Shown: piece by piece, positions 53,459 through 62,900 of the stretch
How the letters are laid out: each line of letters starts with the position of its first letter
Numbering within the stretch: the first letter of the stretch is position 1
Source of the DNA: Bradyrhizobium sp. Ghvi
Lineage (GTDB): Bacteria; Pseudomonadota; Alphaproteobacteria; Rhizobiales; Xanthobacteraceae
Assembly: GCF_900115265.1 (NCBI RefSeq)
Contig: NZ_FOVU01000004.1
Location: forward strand, 308,987-372,986
Length of the DNA: 64,000 nt
Direction of reading: 5' to 3'
Translations under genes and position numbers: made by a program
The notes under the pieces: model-generated
Told to the model about the DNA's origin: nothing
What the model saw: only the letters and a program-made list of their open reading frames with translations
Databases searched by the model: none

Positions 53459-53757
53459 CGAAGAACATCGAGGCCCGGCATTACGACGTGATCGTCGCTC
53501 CGGTCGTCACCGAAAAGGCGACGCTGGCGTCCGAGCACAACAAGGTCCTGTTCAAGGTGGCCGCCAAGGCGACCAAGCCGCAGATCAAGGAAGCGATCGA
53601 GAAGCTCTTCGACGTCAAGGTGAAGAGCGTCAACACGCTGGTCCGCAAGGGCAAGGTCAAGGTCTTCCGCGGCAATCTCGGCTCGCAGTCGAACACCAAG
53701 CGCGCGATCGTGACCCTCGAAGAGGGCCATCGGATCGACGTCACCACCGGTCTGTAA
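53455..53757 (+). CDS. rplW: 50S ribosomal protein L23
   Basis: Tunnel-exit protein and docking site for trigger factor and SRP. 100 residues; YDVIVAPVVTEKATL near 10 and KVKVFRGNLGSQSNTKRAI near 64 are typical. Overlaps rplD, 12 bases before rplB. Confidence 0.97.
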   Translation: MTKNIEARHYDVIVAPVVTEKATLASEHNKVLFKVAAKATKPQIKEAIEKLFDVKVKSVNTLVRKGKVKVFRGNLGSQSNTKRAIVTLEEGHRIDVTTGL

Positions 53758-53769
53758 GGTCGTACGACG

Positions 53770-54603
53770 ATGGCACTGAAGACATTCAATCCCACGACGC
53801 CCGGCCAGCGCCAGCTGGTCATGGTCGATCGTTCGGCGCTCTACAAGGGCAAGCCGGTCAAGGCGCTCACCGAAGGCAAGAAGTCCTCGGGCGGCCGCAA
53901 CAACACCGGCCGCATCACGGTGCGTTTCCGCGGCGGCGGTCACAAGCAGACGCTGCGCACCGTCGACTTCAAGCGTGAGAAGATCGACGTTCCCGCGACC
54001 GTCGAGCGGCTGGAATACGATCCGAACCGCACCGGCTTCATCGCCCTGATCAAGTATCAGGACGGCGAGCAGGCCTACATCCTGGCGCCGCAGCGCCTGG
54101 CCGTGGGTGACACCATCGTCGCCGGCAATTACGTCGACGTGAAGCCGGGCAACGTCATGCCGCTCGGCAACATGCCGGTCGGCACGATCATCCACAACAT
54201 CGAGGTCAAGATCGGGAAGGGCGGCCAGCTCGCTCGTTCCGCCGGCACCTACGCCCAGCTGGTCGGTCGCGACCAGGATTACGTGATCATCCGCCTGAAC
54301 TCGGGTGAGCAGCGCCTGGTGCACGGCCGTTGCCGCGGCACGATCGGTGCGGTGTCGAACCCGGACCACATGAACACCTCGATCGGCAAGGCCGGTCGCA
54401 AGCGTTGGATGGGCCGTCGCCCGCACAACCGCGGTGTCGCCATGAACCCGATCGACCATCCGCACGGCGGTGGTGAAGGTCGTACCTCGGGCGGTCGTCA
54501 CCCGGTCACTCCGTGGGGCAAGCCGACCAAGGGCAAGAAGACCCGCACCAACAAGTCGACCAACAAATTCATTCTCCTAAGCCGCCACAAGCGGAAGAAG
54601 TAA
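53770..54603 (+). CDS. rplB: 50S ribosomal protein L2
   Basis: Core protein needed for subunit joining and peptidyl transfer. 277 residues; the C-terminal signature reads MNPIDHPHGGGEGRTSGG, with the functional His in that block. Normal length. Confidence 0.98.
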   Translation: MALKTFNPTTPGQRQLVMVDRSALYKGKPVKALTEGKKSSGGRNNTGRITVRFRGGGHKQTLRTVDFKREKIDVPATVERLEYDPNRTGFIALIKYQDGEQAYILAPQRLAVGDTIVAGNYVDVKPGNVMPLGNMPVGTIIHNIEVKIGKGGQLARSAGTYAQLVGRDQDYVIIRLNSGEQRLVHGRCRGTIGAVSNPDHMNTSIGKAGRKRWMGRRPHNRGVAMNPIDHPHGGGEGRTSGGRHPVTPWGKPTKGKKTRTNKSTNKFILLSRHKRKK

Positions 54604-54615
54604 GGAACGACGGAC

Positions 54616-54894
54616 ATGGTTCGTTCAGTCTGGAAAGGCCCGTTCGTCGAGGGTTCTCTGCTCAAGAAGGCAGATGCCGCGCGCGCGTCCGGCCGTCACG
54701 ACGTCATCAAGATCTGGAGCCGTCGCTCGACGATCCTGCCGCAATTCGTCGGCCTGACCTTCGGCGTCTACAACGGTCAGAAGCACGTGCCGGTGGCCGT
54801 CAACGAGGAAATGGTCGGTCACAAGTTCGGCGAGTTCTCGCCGACGCGGACCTTCCATGGCCACTCCGGCGACAAGAAAGCCAAGAAGGCTTGA
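54616..54894 (+). CDS. rpsS: 30S ribosomal protein S19
   Basis: Head protein contacting the A-site finger. 92 residues; starts MVRSVWKGPFVEGSLLKKAD, ends PTRTFHGHSGDKKAKKA. Normal. Confidence 0.98.
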   Translation: MVRSVWKGPFVEGSLLKKADAARASGRHDVIKIWSRRSTILPQFVGLTFGVYNGQKHVPVAVNEEMVGHKFGEFSPTRTFHGHSGDKKAKKA

Positions 54895-54904
54895 GGATCA
54901 AACG

Positions 54905-55294
54905 ATGAGCAAACCTAAGCGCGAACGGAGCCTCGCCGAGAACGAGGCCAAGGCGGTCGCCCGGATGCTGCGGGTGAGCCCGCAGAAGCTCAACCTGGTC
55001 GCCCAGCTCATTCGCGGCCGGAAAGCTTCCGCTGCGCTCGCCGACCTGCAGTTTTCGCGCAAGCGGATCGCAGTCGACGTGAAGAAGTGCCTGGAATCGG
55101 CTATCGCAAATGCCGAGAACAACCACGACCTCGACGTCGATGATCTCGTCGTGGCGCAGGCCTTCGTCGGCAACGGCCTCGTGATGAAGCGCTTTGCCGC
55201 CCGCGGCCGTGGCCGCTCGGGCCGTGTCTACAAACCATTTTCGCAGCTGACGATCATTGTTCGTCAGGTCGAAGCCGAAGCAGCAGCGGCTTAA
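54905..55294 (+). CDS. rplV: 50S ribosomal protein L22
   Basis: Exit-tunnel protein whose loop can contribute to macrolide resistance. 129 residues from the ATG at 54905 (MSKPKRERSLAENEAKAVAR); the upstream ATG at 54857 is in rpsS. The loop region RAARGRGRSGRVYKPFSQL equivalent reads AARGRGRSGRVYKPFSQLT. Confidence 0.97.
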   Translation: MSKPKRERSLAENEAKAVARMLRVSPQKLNLVAQLIRGRKASAALADLQFSRKRIAVDVKKCLESAIANAENNHDLDVDDLVVAQAFVGNGLVMKRFAARGRGRSGRVYKPFSQLTIIVRQVEAEAAAA

Positions 55295-55312
55295 GGGTCG
55301 CAGGAGAAAACG

Positions 55313-56038
<726 letters not shown>

Positions 56039-56068
56039 TCTGCACTGAGAATTTGAGGGCTTAAAGCC

Positions 56069-56482
56069 ATGATGCAACCTAAGAAAACGAAGTTCCGGAA
56101 GGCGCATAAGGGCCGCATCCACGGCGTCGCGTCTTCGGGCGCGACGTTGGCGTTCGGCCAGTTCGGCCTGAAGGCGACCGAGCCTGAGCGCGTCACCGCG
56201 CGTCAGATCGAGGCCGCCCGCCGCGCGCTGACCCGCCACATGAAGCGCGCCGGCCGCGTCTGGATCCGCGTGTTCCCCGACGTTCCGGTGTCGAAGAAGC
56301 CGGCCGAAGTCCGCATGGGCTCCGGCAAGGGTTCGCCGGAACTGTGGGTTGCCCGCGTCAAGCCGGGCCGGGTGCTGTTCGAGATCGACGGCGTCAACAC
56401 CCAGACGGCGCGTGAAGCGCTGACGCTGGCGGCCGCCAAGCTGCCGATCAAGACGCGCTTCGTCGAGCGCATTGCGGAGTAA
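56069..56482 (+). CDS. rplP: 50S ribosomal protein L16
   Basis: Located near the A-site tRNA elbow. 137 residues; starts MMQPKKTKFRKAHKGRIHG and has GSGKGSPELWVARVKPGRVL. The second ATG at 56072 could be the real start. Four bases separate it from rpmC. Confidence 0.97.
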   Translation: MMQPKKTKFRKAHKGRIHGVASSGATLAFGQFGLKATEPERVTARQIEAARRALTRHMKRAGRVWIRVFPDVPVSKKPAEVRMGSGKGSPELWVARVKPGRVLFEIDGVNTQTAREALTLAAAKLPIKTRFVERIAE

Positions 56483-56486
56483 TGGC

Positions 56487-56693
56487 ATGGCCCAGATGAA
56501 GATCGAAGACATCCGCGCGATGAGCCCCGACCAGCAGGACGATGCCGTCCTGAACCTGAAGAAGGAGCGCTTCAACCTGCGCTTCCAGCGTGCCACCGGG
56601 CAGCTCGAGAACACCTCGCGCCTGCGCGAAGCTCGCCGCGACATCGCCCGGATCAAGACTGTCGCTGCGCAGCAGCGCGCGAAGAAGAAGTAA
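56487..56693 (+). CDS. rpmC: 50S ribosomal protein L29
   Basis: Tunnel-exit protein. 68 residues: MKIEDIRAMSPDQQDDAVLN and FQRATGQLENTSRLREARRD. The start at 56487 (MAQMKIED) is chosen over the ATG at 56472, which is inside rplP. Confidence 0.96.
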   Translation: MAQMKIEDIRAMSPDQQDDAVLNLKKERFNLRFQRATGQLENTSRLREARRDIARIKTVAAQQRAKKK

Positions 56694-56706
56694 GGGGCTA
56701 ACGGAT

Positions 56707-56955
56707 ATGCCGAAACGTACTTTGCAAGGCGTGGTCGTCAGCGACAAGACTGCCAAGACCGTCGTGGTGCGCGTCGATCGCCGCTTCACGCATCCGATCT
56801 ACAAGAAGACGATCCGCCGTTCGAAGAACTACCACGCGCACGACGAGAACAACGAGTTCAAGCCGGGCGACATGGTCTGGATCGAAGAGACCAAGCCGAT
56901 TTCGAAGTTGAAGTGCTGGATCGTGATCCGGGGCGAACACAAGAAAAGCGCCTGA
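56707..56955 (+). CDS. rpsQ: 30S ribosomal protein S17
   Basis: Early 16S rRNA-binding OB-fold protein. 82 residues; MPKRTLQGVVVSDKTAKTVV and PGDMVWIEETKPISKLKCW. The start at 56707 follows GGGGCTAACGG. Confidence 0.97.
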   Translation: MPKRTLQGVVVSDKTAKTVVVRVDRRFTHPIYKKTIRRSKNYHAHDENNEFKPGDMVWIEETKPISKLKCWIVIRGEHKKSA

Positions 56956-57051
56956 TCTGTTGGGCTTGGCCGTTCATTTGGCCGACCGACTTCAGGGAAA
57001 TGTTGAGCGCCGGCTAGGCTGGCGCAAAGAGAAAGAGGACGAGGTGCATCA

Positions 57052-57420
57052 ATGATTCAGATGCAGACCAACCTCGACGTGGCCGACAATTCTGGCGCAC
57101 GCCGTGTCATGTGTATCAAGGTGCTCGGGGGCTCCAAGCGCCGCTACGCCACGATCGGCGACATCATCGTCGTCTCGATCAAGGAAGCCATTCCGCGTGG
57201 CAAGGTGAAGAAGGGCGACGTGATGAAGGCCGTCGTGGTGCGTGTCCGCAAGGACATCCGCCGTGCCGACGGTTCGGTCATCCGCTTCGACCGCAACGCC
57301 GCCGTTCTGATCAACAACCAGTCCGAGCCGGTCGGCACCCGTATCTTCGGGCCCGTGCCGCGCGAGCTGCGTGCGAAGAACCACATGAAGATCATCTCGC
57401 TCGCGCCGGAGGTGCTGTGA
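57052..57420 (+). CDS. rplN: 50S ribosomal protein L14
   Basis: Intersubunit-bridge protein. 122 residues with NSGARRVMCIKVLGGSKRR near 14 and the C-terminal ELRAKNHMKIISLAPEVL. Preceded by a 96-base gap that holds a small GCGCC/GGCGC hairpin (57007-57025). Its stop overlaps the rplX ATG by one base. Confidence 0.98.
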   Translation: MIQMQTNLDVADNSGARRVMCIKVLGGSKRRYATIGDIIVVSIKEAIPRGKVKKGDVMKAVVVRVRKDIRRADGSVIRFDRNAAVLINNQSEPVGTRIFGPVPRELRAKNHMKIISLAPEVL

Positions 57421-57734
57421 TGGCTGCGAAGATCCGCAAGGGCGACAAGGTCGTCGTGCTGACCGGCCGCGACAAGGGCCGCACCGGTGAAGTGTTCGAA
57501 GTCCGCCCCGACGCCGGCACGGCGCTGGTGCGGGGCATCAACATGGTCAAGCGTCACCAGAAGCAGACGCAGGCCCAGGAGGGCGGCATCATCTCGAAAG
57601 AGGCGCCGATCCAACTGTCCAACATCGCGTATGTCGGCAAGGACGGAAAGCCGACCCGCATCGGATTCAAGATTCTGGCGGACGGCAAGAAGGTTCGCAT
57701 CGCCAAGAGCTCGGGAGCTGAGATCGATGGCTGA
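57420..57734 (+). CDS. rplX: 50S ribosomal protein L24
   Basis: Assembly-initiator KOW protein. 104 residues from the ATG at 57420: KIRKGDKVVVLTGRDKGRTG is the KOW motif. Overlaps both rplN (1 base) and rplE (8 bases). Confidence 0.97.
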   Translation: MAAKIRKGDKVVVLTGRDKGRTGEVFEVRPDAGTALVRGINMVKRHQKQTQAQEGGIISKEAPIQLSNIAYVGKDGKPTRIGFKILADGKKVRIAKSSGAEIDG

Positions 57735-58284
57735 GGCCGCTTACACCCCGCGCCTGCGCGCGGAATACGACGCGAAGATTCGCACGGCGATGACCGAGAA
57801 GTTCGGTTATCAGAACGTGATGCAGGTTCCGCGCCTGGACAAGGTCGTGCTGAACATGGGCGTTGGCGATTCCGTCAACGACCGCAAGAAGGCCGAGACC
57901 GCCGCTGCCGAACTGACCCAGATCGCCGGCCAAAAGGCGATCGTGACCTATTCGCGCATCGCGATCGCGACGTTCAAGCTCCGTGAGAACCAGCCGATCG
58001 GCTGCAAGGTCACGCTGCGCAAGGCCCGCATGTACGAGTTCATCGATCGCCTGGTGAACGTCGCGCTGCCGCGCGTCCGCGACTTCCGCGGCCTGAATCC
58101 GAAGAGCTTTGACGGCCGCGGCAACTATTCGCTCGGCATCAAGGAACACATCATTTTCCCCGAGATCGACTTCGACAAGGTCACGGAAGCCCGCGGTATG
58201 GACATCACCGTCTGCACCACGGCCAAGACCGACGAAGAGGCGAGGGCCTTGTTGACCGCTTTCAATTTCCCGTTCCGGCAGTGA
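57727..58284 (+). CDS. rplE: 50S ribosomal protein L5
   Basis: Central-protuberance protein that binds 5S rRNA. 185 residues from the ATG at 57727 (MAEAAYTPRLRAEYDAKIRT); LDKVVLNMGVGD and RDFRGLNPKSFDGRGNYSLG are conserved. It overlaps rplX by eight bases. Confidence 0.97.
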   Translation: MAEAAYTPRLRAEYDAKIRTAMTEKFGYQNVMQVPRLDKVVLNMGVGDSVNDRKKAETAAAELTQIAGQKAIVTYSRIAIATFKLRENQPIGCKVTLRKARMYEFIDRLVNVALPRVRDFRGLNPKSFDGRGNYSLGIKEHIIFPEIDFDKVTEARGMDITVCTTAKTDEEARALLTAFNFPFRQ

Positions 58285-58330
58285 GACGCTGACCTAAGGC
58301 CTCTCAAACGCGGATACCCAGGAGCCAAGC

Positions 58331-58636
58331 ATGGCAAAGAAGAGTTCAGTCGAGAAGAACAACCGGCGCAAGCGGATGGTGAAGAACGCCGCCCCGAAGC
58401 GCGAGCGGTTGAAGGCGATCATCGCCGACAAGACGCTGCCGATGGAGGAGCGGTTCGCCGCCACCCTGAAGCTTGCGGAAATGCCGCGTAATTCGTCGGC
58501 CACCCGCATCCGCCTGCGTTGCGAGCTGTCGGGCCGCCCGCGCTCGAACTATCGCAAAAACAAGCTGTCCCGTATCGCGCTGCGCGACCTTGGCTCCAAG
58601 GGCATGGTCCCGGGCCTCGTGAAGTCGAGCTGGTAA
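58331..58636 (+). CDS. rpsN: 30S ribosomal protein S14, zinc-free form
   Basis: Head protein. 101 residues, the long form lacking the CxxC zinc pairs; SGRPRSNYRKNKLSRIALRD is the signature. Confidence 0.98.
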   Translation: MAKKSSVEKNNRRKRMVKNAAPKRERLKAIIADKTLPMEERFAATLKLAEMPRNSSATRIRLRCELSGRPRSNYRKNKLSRIALRDLGSKGMVPGLVKSSW

Positions 58637-58650
58637 GGAGGGTCGTTTAG

Positions 58651-59049
58651 ATGTCTACGCACGATCCAATCAGCGATCTGATCACCCGCATCCGTAACGC
58701 GCAGATGCGTTCCAAGAGCAAGGTGTCCACGCCCGGCTCGAAGATGCGCGAGAACGTCCTCGAAGTGCTCAAGAGCGAGGGCTACATCCGCGGGTATGCG
58801 ACGCTCGAGCATTCCTCGGGCCGCAGCGAGATCGAGATCGAGTTGAAGTATTTCGACGGCGAGCCCGTCATCCGCGAGATCGAACGTGTCTCCAAGCCCG
58901 GGCGCCGCGTTTACGCCTCGGTGAAGAACCTGCCGCGGGTCAATAACGGACTCGGTATTTCGGTGTTGTCGACGCCGAAGGGGATCATGGCCGACCACAG
59001 TGCGCGCGAAGCGAACGTGGGCGGCGAAGTCCTCTTCACGGTGTTCTGA
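58651..59049 (+). CDS. rpsH: 30S ribosomal protein S8
   Basis: Binds the central domain of 16S rRNA and, in E. coli, represses the spc operon. 132 residues; DLITRIRNAQMRSKSKV near 9 and ISVLSTPKGIMADHSAREAN near the end. Confidence 0.98.
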   Translation: MSTHDPISDLITRIRNAQMRSKSKVSTPGSKMRENVLEVLKSEGYIRGYATLEHSSGRSEIEIELKYFDGEPVIREIERVSKPGRRVYASVKNLPRVNNGLGISVLSTPKGIMADHSAREANVGGEVLFTVF

Positions 59050-59065
59050 GAAGGATTTTTCATCC

Positions 59066-59599
59066 ATGTCACGAGTTGGCAAAAGGCCTGTGGCGGTGCC
59101 GTCCGGTGTGACCGCGACCGTCGATGGGCAGACCGTCAAGATGAAGGGGCCGAAGGGCCAGCTTCAGTTCGTCGTCCACGACGACGTCGAAGTGAAGCTC
59201 GAGAGCGGCCAGATCAAGGTCGCGCCGCGGGCCGAGACCAACCGCGCGCGCGCCCTTTACGGCACCGCTCGCGCCCAGGTCGCGAATCTGGTCGAAGGCG
59301 TCACCAAGGGCTTCGAGAAGAAGCTCGAAATCACCGGCGTCGGTTACCGCGCCGCGATGCAGGGCAAGAACCTGCAGCTCGCGCTCGGTTACAGCCATGA
59401 CGTGATCTACCCGATCCCCGAAGGGATCACGATCACCGTGCCGAAGCCCACCGAGATCACGGTCACCGGTAGCGACGTCCAGCGCGTCGGCCAGGTTGCC
59501 GCCGAGATCCGCTCTTATCGCCCGCCGGAGCCCTACAAGGGCAAGGGCGTGAAGTATGTGGGCGAATTCATCTTCCGCAAGGAAGGCAAGAAGAAGTAA
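59066..59599 (+). CDS. rplF: 50S ribosomal protein L6
   Basis: Near the sarcin-ricin loop. 177 residues from the ATG at 59066 (MSRVGKRPVAVPSGV); RPPEPYKGKGVKYVGEFIFR ends the protein. The upstream ATG at 59000 is inside rpsH. Confidence 0.97.
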   Translation: MSRVGKRPVAVPSGVTATVDGQTVKMKGPKGQLQFVVHDDVEVKLESGQIKVAPRAETNRARALYGTARAQVANLVEGVTKGFEKKLEITGVGYRAAMQGKNLQLALGYSHDVIYPIPEGITITVPKPTEITVTGSDVQRVGQVAAEIRSYRPPEPYKGKGVKYVGEFIFRKEGKKK

Positions 59600-59610
59600 C
59601 GGAGCCGGTC

Positions 59611-59973
59611 ATGTCCAAAGCCAAGGTTACGAATGCCCGGCGCAAGCGGAGTGTGCGGCTGAAGCTGCGCCGCTCCGCTGGTGGTCGTCCGCGTCTGTCG
59701 GTGTTCCGCTCGTCCAAGCACATCTATGCCCAAGTCATCGATGACCTGAAGGGCGAGACGCTGGCTTCTGCCTCGTCGCTCGAGAAGGCGATGCGCGACG
59801 GCGGCAAGACCGGCGCCGACATCGATGCGGCGAAGGCGGTCGGCAAGCTGCTGGCCGAGCGCGCCGCCGAGAAGGGCGTCAAGGAAGTCGTGTTCGATCG
59901 CGGCAGCTACCTCTACCACGGGCGCGTCAAGGCTCTCGCCGACGCAGCGCGTGAGAGCGGGCTGAGCTTCTAA
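59611..59973 (+). CDS. rplR: 50S ribosomal protein L18
   Basis: Binds 5S rRNA. 120 residues; RPRLSVFRSSKHIYAQVIDD and FDRGSYLYHGRVKALADAAR are typical. Confidence 0.98.
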   Translation: MSKAKVTNARRKRSVRLKLRRSAGGRPRLSVFRSSKHIYAQVIDDLKGETLASASSLEKAMRDGGKTGADIDAAKAVGKLLAERAAEKGVKEVVFDRGSYLYHGRVKALADAARESGLSF

Positions 59974-60017
59974 CAGAATTTGAGGATTGAGGCGCAAGCC
60001 TCTGAAGGATTGGAAAA

Positions 60018-60614
60018 ATGGCAGAACGCGAACAACGTGGTGGACGCGATCAACGCGGCGGCGGCGGACGTGAACGCAGGGAGCGCGAGGAGCGCGACAG
60101 CGAGTTCGTCGACAAGCTCGTCCACATCAACCGCGTGGCCAAGGTCGTCAAGGGCGGCAAGCGCTTCGGTTTCGCAGCGCTGGTCGTGATCGGCGATCAG
60201 AAGGGCCGCGCCGGCTTCGGTCATGGCAAGGCGCGCGAAGTGCCTGAGGCGATCCGCAAGGCCACCGAGTCCGCCAAGCGCAACCTGACCCGCGTGTCGC
60301 TGCGCGAGGGCCGTACCCTGCATCACGACATCGCCGGCCGTCATGGCGCGGGCCGTGTCTATCTGCGTGCAGCTCCCGCCGGTACCGGCATCATCGCAGG
60401 TGGTCCGATGCGCGCCGTGTTCGAGACGCTCGGCGTCCAGGACGTGGTGGCGAAGTCGATCGGCTCCTCGAACCCGTACAACATGGTTCGCGCGACCTTC
60501 GATGCGCTGAAGCACCAGGACAGCCCGCGTTCGGTCGCGGCGCGCCGCAACATCAAGGTGTCCACCCTCCAGGGTCGTCGCGTCGGCGGCGATGCCGAGG
60601 CGGCTGCGGACTAA
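60018..60614 (+). CDS. rpsE: 30S ribosomal protein S5
   Basis: Accuracy protein at the mRNA entry. 198 residues; an Arg/Gly/Glu-rich N-terminal extension (about 1-28) precedes the dsRNA-binding fold (KLVHINRVAKVVKGGKRFGF). AAPAGTGIIAGGPMRAVFE is conserved. Confidence 0.98.
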   Translation: MAEREQRGGRDQRGGGGRERREREERDSEFVDKLVHINRVAKVVKGGKRFGFAALVVIGDQKGRAGFGHGKAREVPEAIRKATESAKRNLTRVSLREGRTLHHDIAGRHGAGRVYLRAAPAGTGIIAGGPMRAVFETLGVQDVVAKSIGSSNPYNMVRATFDALKHQDSPRSVAARRNIKVSTLQGRRVGGDAEAAAD

Positions 60615-60639
60615 CCAACGCTTTTCGGAGTAGACCACG

Positions 60640-60846
60640 ATGGCCAAGGACGCCGCTAAGTCCGCAAAGACGATCAAGCTCGAGCAGACCGGCAGCGCGA
60701 TCCGCCGCCATCACTCGCAGCGTTCGACGCTGATCGGGCTCAAGCTCAACAAGATCGGCCGCACCAGCGAACTGCCAGACACCCCGGCGGTTCGCGGTAT
60801 GATCGAAAAGGTTCACCATCTCGTCCGCATCGTCGACGAGAAGTAA
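60640..60846 (+). CDS. rpmD: 50S ribosomal protein L30
   Basis: Small ferredoxin-fold protein, 68 residues, with IKLEQTGSAIRRHHSQRSTL and LKLNKIGRTSELPDTPAVRG. A repeat element follows in the gap before rplO. Confidence 0.97.
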   Translation: MAKDAAKSAKTIKLEQTGSAIRRHHSQRSTLIGLKLNKIGRTSELPDTPAVRGMIEKVHHLVRIVDEK

Positions 60847-60852
60847 GAAACG

Positions 60853-60901
60853 GCGCATGATCCCGAAAAGTGGGCACCGGTTTTCGGTGCAGATCATGCG
60901 C
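60853..60901. repeat. rhizobial palindromic repeat inside the spc operon
   Basis: GCGCATGATC (60853-60862) and GATCATGCGC (60892-60901) form perfect 10-bp arms, with an inner CCGAAAA/TTTTCGG pair. The element is 49 bases and matches a dispersed repeat type of Rhizobiales by eye. It sits between rpmD and rplO, a gap that is usually a few bases. Confidence 0.8.
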
Positions 60902-60921
60902 AAGACACAAGGAGAAGGGCG

Positions 60922-61407
60922 ATGAAGCTCAGCGATATCGCCGACAACGCCGGCTCGCGCAAGAAGCGCATGCGCGTCGGCCGCGGCATCGGTTCGGGCA
61001 AGGGCAAGCAGTCCGGCCGCGGCGGCAAGGGCCAGACCGCGCGTTCGGGCGTGCGCATCAAGGGTTTCGAGGGCGGTCAGATGCCGATGCATCGCCGCCT
61101 GCCCAAGCGCGGCTTCAACAACATCTTCCGCGTCGAGTACGCCGAGATCAATCTCGATCGTCTCCAGGACGCCGTCGATGCCAAGAAGCTCGACACCGGT
61201 AGTGTCGTGAACGTCGAGGCTCTTGTGAAGGCGGGCGTGCTGCGCCGCGCCAAGGCTGGCCTGCGGCTGCTCGGTCGCGGTGAGCTCAAGGCCAAGCTGA
61301 ACATCGAAGTGCACGGCGCCACCAAGTCCGCGATCGACGCGGTCGAGAGGGCCGGTGGTTCGGTGAAGATCCTCGCCCCGGCCAAGGAAGAAGGCGAGGC
61401 GGCGTAA
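60922..61407 (+). CDS. rplO: 50S ribosomal protein L15
   Basis: Late-assembly protein. 161 residues; GRGIGSGKGKQSGRGGKGQT is the glycine-rich N-terminal loop. A compact hairpin with TTT follows at 61421-61442. Confidence 0.98.
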   Translation: MKLSDIADNAGSRKKRMRVGRGIGSGKGKQSGRGGKGQTARSGVRIKGFEGGQMPMHRRLPKRGFNNIFRVEYAEINLDRLQDAVDAKKLDTGSVVNVEALVKAGVLRRAKAGLRLLGRGELKAKLNIEVHGATKSAIDAVERAGGSVKILAPAKEEGEAA

Positions 61408-61420
61408 CAACTGCGTCATT

Positions 61421-61442
61421 GGTCCGCGCCTCGCGGGCCTTT
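61421..61442 (+). terminator. short hairpin with T-run between rplO and secY
   Basis: GGTCCGCG (61421-61428), loop CCT, CGCGGGCC (61432-61439), TTT. It may attenuate read-through from ribosomal genes into secY in a 148-base gap. Confidence 0.5.
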
Positions 61443-61555
61443 ACGCACGCGGGACGATGGACTTATCGAAGCCGAGCACCAGATAATGTCCGGCGTCCGC
61501 CCAATAGCCCGGCCGCGGGTATGACGGCGCAAAAGGCGGCGGGAGAAAGTCCAAT

Positions 61556-62887
61556 ATGGCCTCAGCAGCGGAACAACTGGCAGCCAACCTCAATTTCGGC
61601 GCGTTTGCCAAGGCCGACGAACTGAAGAAGCGCATCTGGTTCACCCTGGGTGCGCTGCTCGTTTATCGGCTCGGGACCTATATCCCGCTGCCCGGCATCG
61701 ATCCCAACATCTGGGAGCAGGTGTTCAAGTCGCAGGCGGGCGGCATCCTCGGCATGTTCAACATGTTCGCTGGCGGCGGCATCCACCGCATGGCGATCTT
61801 CGCGCTGAACATCATGCCGTATATCTCGGCCTCGATTATCATCCAGCTCCTCACCACCGTCTCGCCGCAGCTCGAGGCGCTGAAGAAGGAGGGTGAGGCG
61901 GGCCGCAAGACGCTGAACCAATACACCCGCTACCTCACGGTGATCCTGGCCGCGTTCCAGTCCTACGGCATCGCGGTCGGCCTCGAAGGCGCGGGCAACG
62001 TCGTCAGCGACCCCGGCATGTTCTTCCGCCTGTCGACCGCCATCACGCTGACCGGCGGCACCATGTTCCTGATGTGGCTGGGCGAGCAGATCACCTCGCG
62101 GGGCATCGGCAACGGCATCTCGCTGATCATTCTCTCCGGTATCGTCGCCGAGCTGCCCGCAGCACTCGCCAACATGCTGGAGCTCGGCCGTCAGGGCGCG
62201 CTGTCGACCCCTTTGATCCTGATCGTGATCGTGATGGCGGTCGCCGTGATTGCCTTCATCGTATTCATGGAGCGGGCCCAGCGCCGGCTGCTGATCCAGT
62301 ATCCGAAGCGCCAGGTCGGCAACAAGATGTTCGAGGGTCAGTCCTCGCATCTGCCGCTCAAGCTCAACACCTCAGGCGTGATCCCGCCGATCTTCGCGTC
62401 CTCGCTCTTGCTGTTGCCGACGACGGTCGCGAATTTCAACGCCGGCAAGGGGCCTGAATGGTTCCAGTGGATCACGACCCAGCTCGGCCATGGCCGTCCG
62501 CTGTTCCTGATCCTCTATCTCGCGTTGATCGTGTTCTTCGCCTTCTTCTATACCGCGATCGTGTTCAACCCGACCGAGACGGCGGACAATCTGAAGAAGC
62601 ATGGCGGCTTCATCCCGGGCATCCGTCCGGGCGAGCGCACTGCGGAATATATCGACTACGTGCTGTCGCGCATCACCGTACTCGGCGCGATTTACCTGGC
62701 GATCGTCTGCTTGATCCCGGAAATCCTGATCTCCTATGCCTCGGTGCCGTTCTACTTCGGCGGTACCTCGCTGTTGATCGTGGTCAGCGTGACCATGGAT
62801 ACGGTGGCGCAGGTGCAGGGCTATCTCTTGGCCCATCAGTATGAAGGCCTGATCCGCAAGTCGAAGCTGCGGGGCCGCCGCAGGTAG
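61556..62887 (+). CDS. secY: preprotein translocase subunit SecY
   Basis: Channel subunit of the Sec translocon. 443 residues with ten helices. The plug region GILGMFNMFAGGGIHRMAIF follows helix 1; NIMPYISASIIIQLL is helix 2b; the C4 loop MERAQRRLLIQYPKRQ and the C5 loop GGFIPGIRPGERTAEYIDY carry the basic residues needed for ribosome and SecA contact, including the conserved Arg of IRPGE. Ends RGRRR. It is followed after 13 bases by a second SecY-like gene. Confidence 0.98.
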   Translation: MASAAEQLAANLNFGAFAKADELKKRIWFTLGALLVYRLGTYIPLPGIDPNIWEQVFKSQAGGILGMFNMFAGGGIHRMAIFALNIMPYISASIIIQLLTTVSPQLEALKKEGEAGRKTLNQYTRYLTVILAAFQSYGIAVGLEGAGNVVSDPGMFFRLSTAITLTGGTMFLMWLGEQITSRGIGNGISLIILSGIVAELPAALANMLELGRQGALSTPLILIVIVMAVAVIAFIVFMERAQRRLLIQYPKRQVGNKMFEGQSSHLPLKLNTSGVIPPIFASSLLLLPTTVANFNAGKGPEWFQWITTQLGHGRPLFLILYLALIVFFAFFYTAIVFNPTETADNLKKHGGFIPGIRPGERTAEYIDYVLSRITVLGAIYLAIVCLIPEILISYASVPFYFGGTSLLIVVSVTMDTVAQVQGYLLAHQYEGLIRKSKLRGRRR

Positions 62888-62900
62888 AGCCCTCCGCAGC

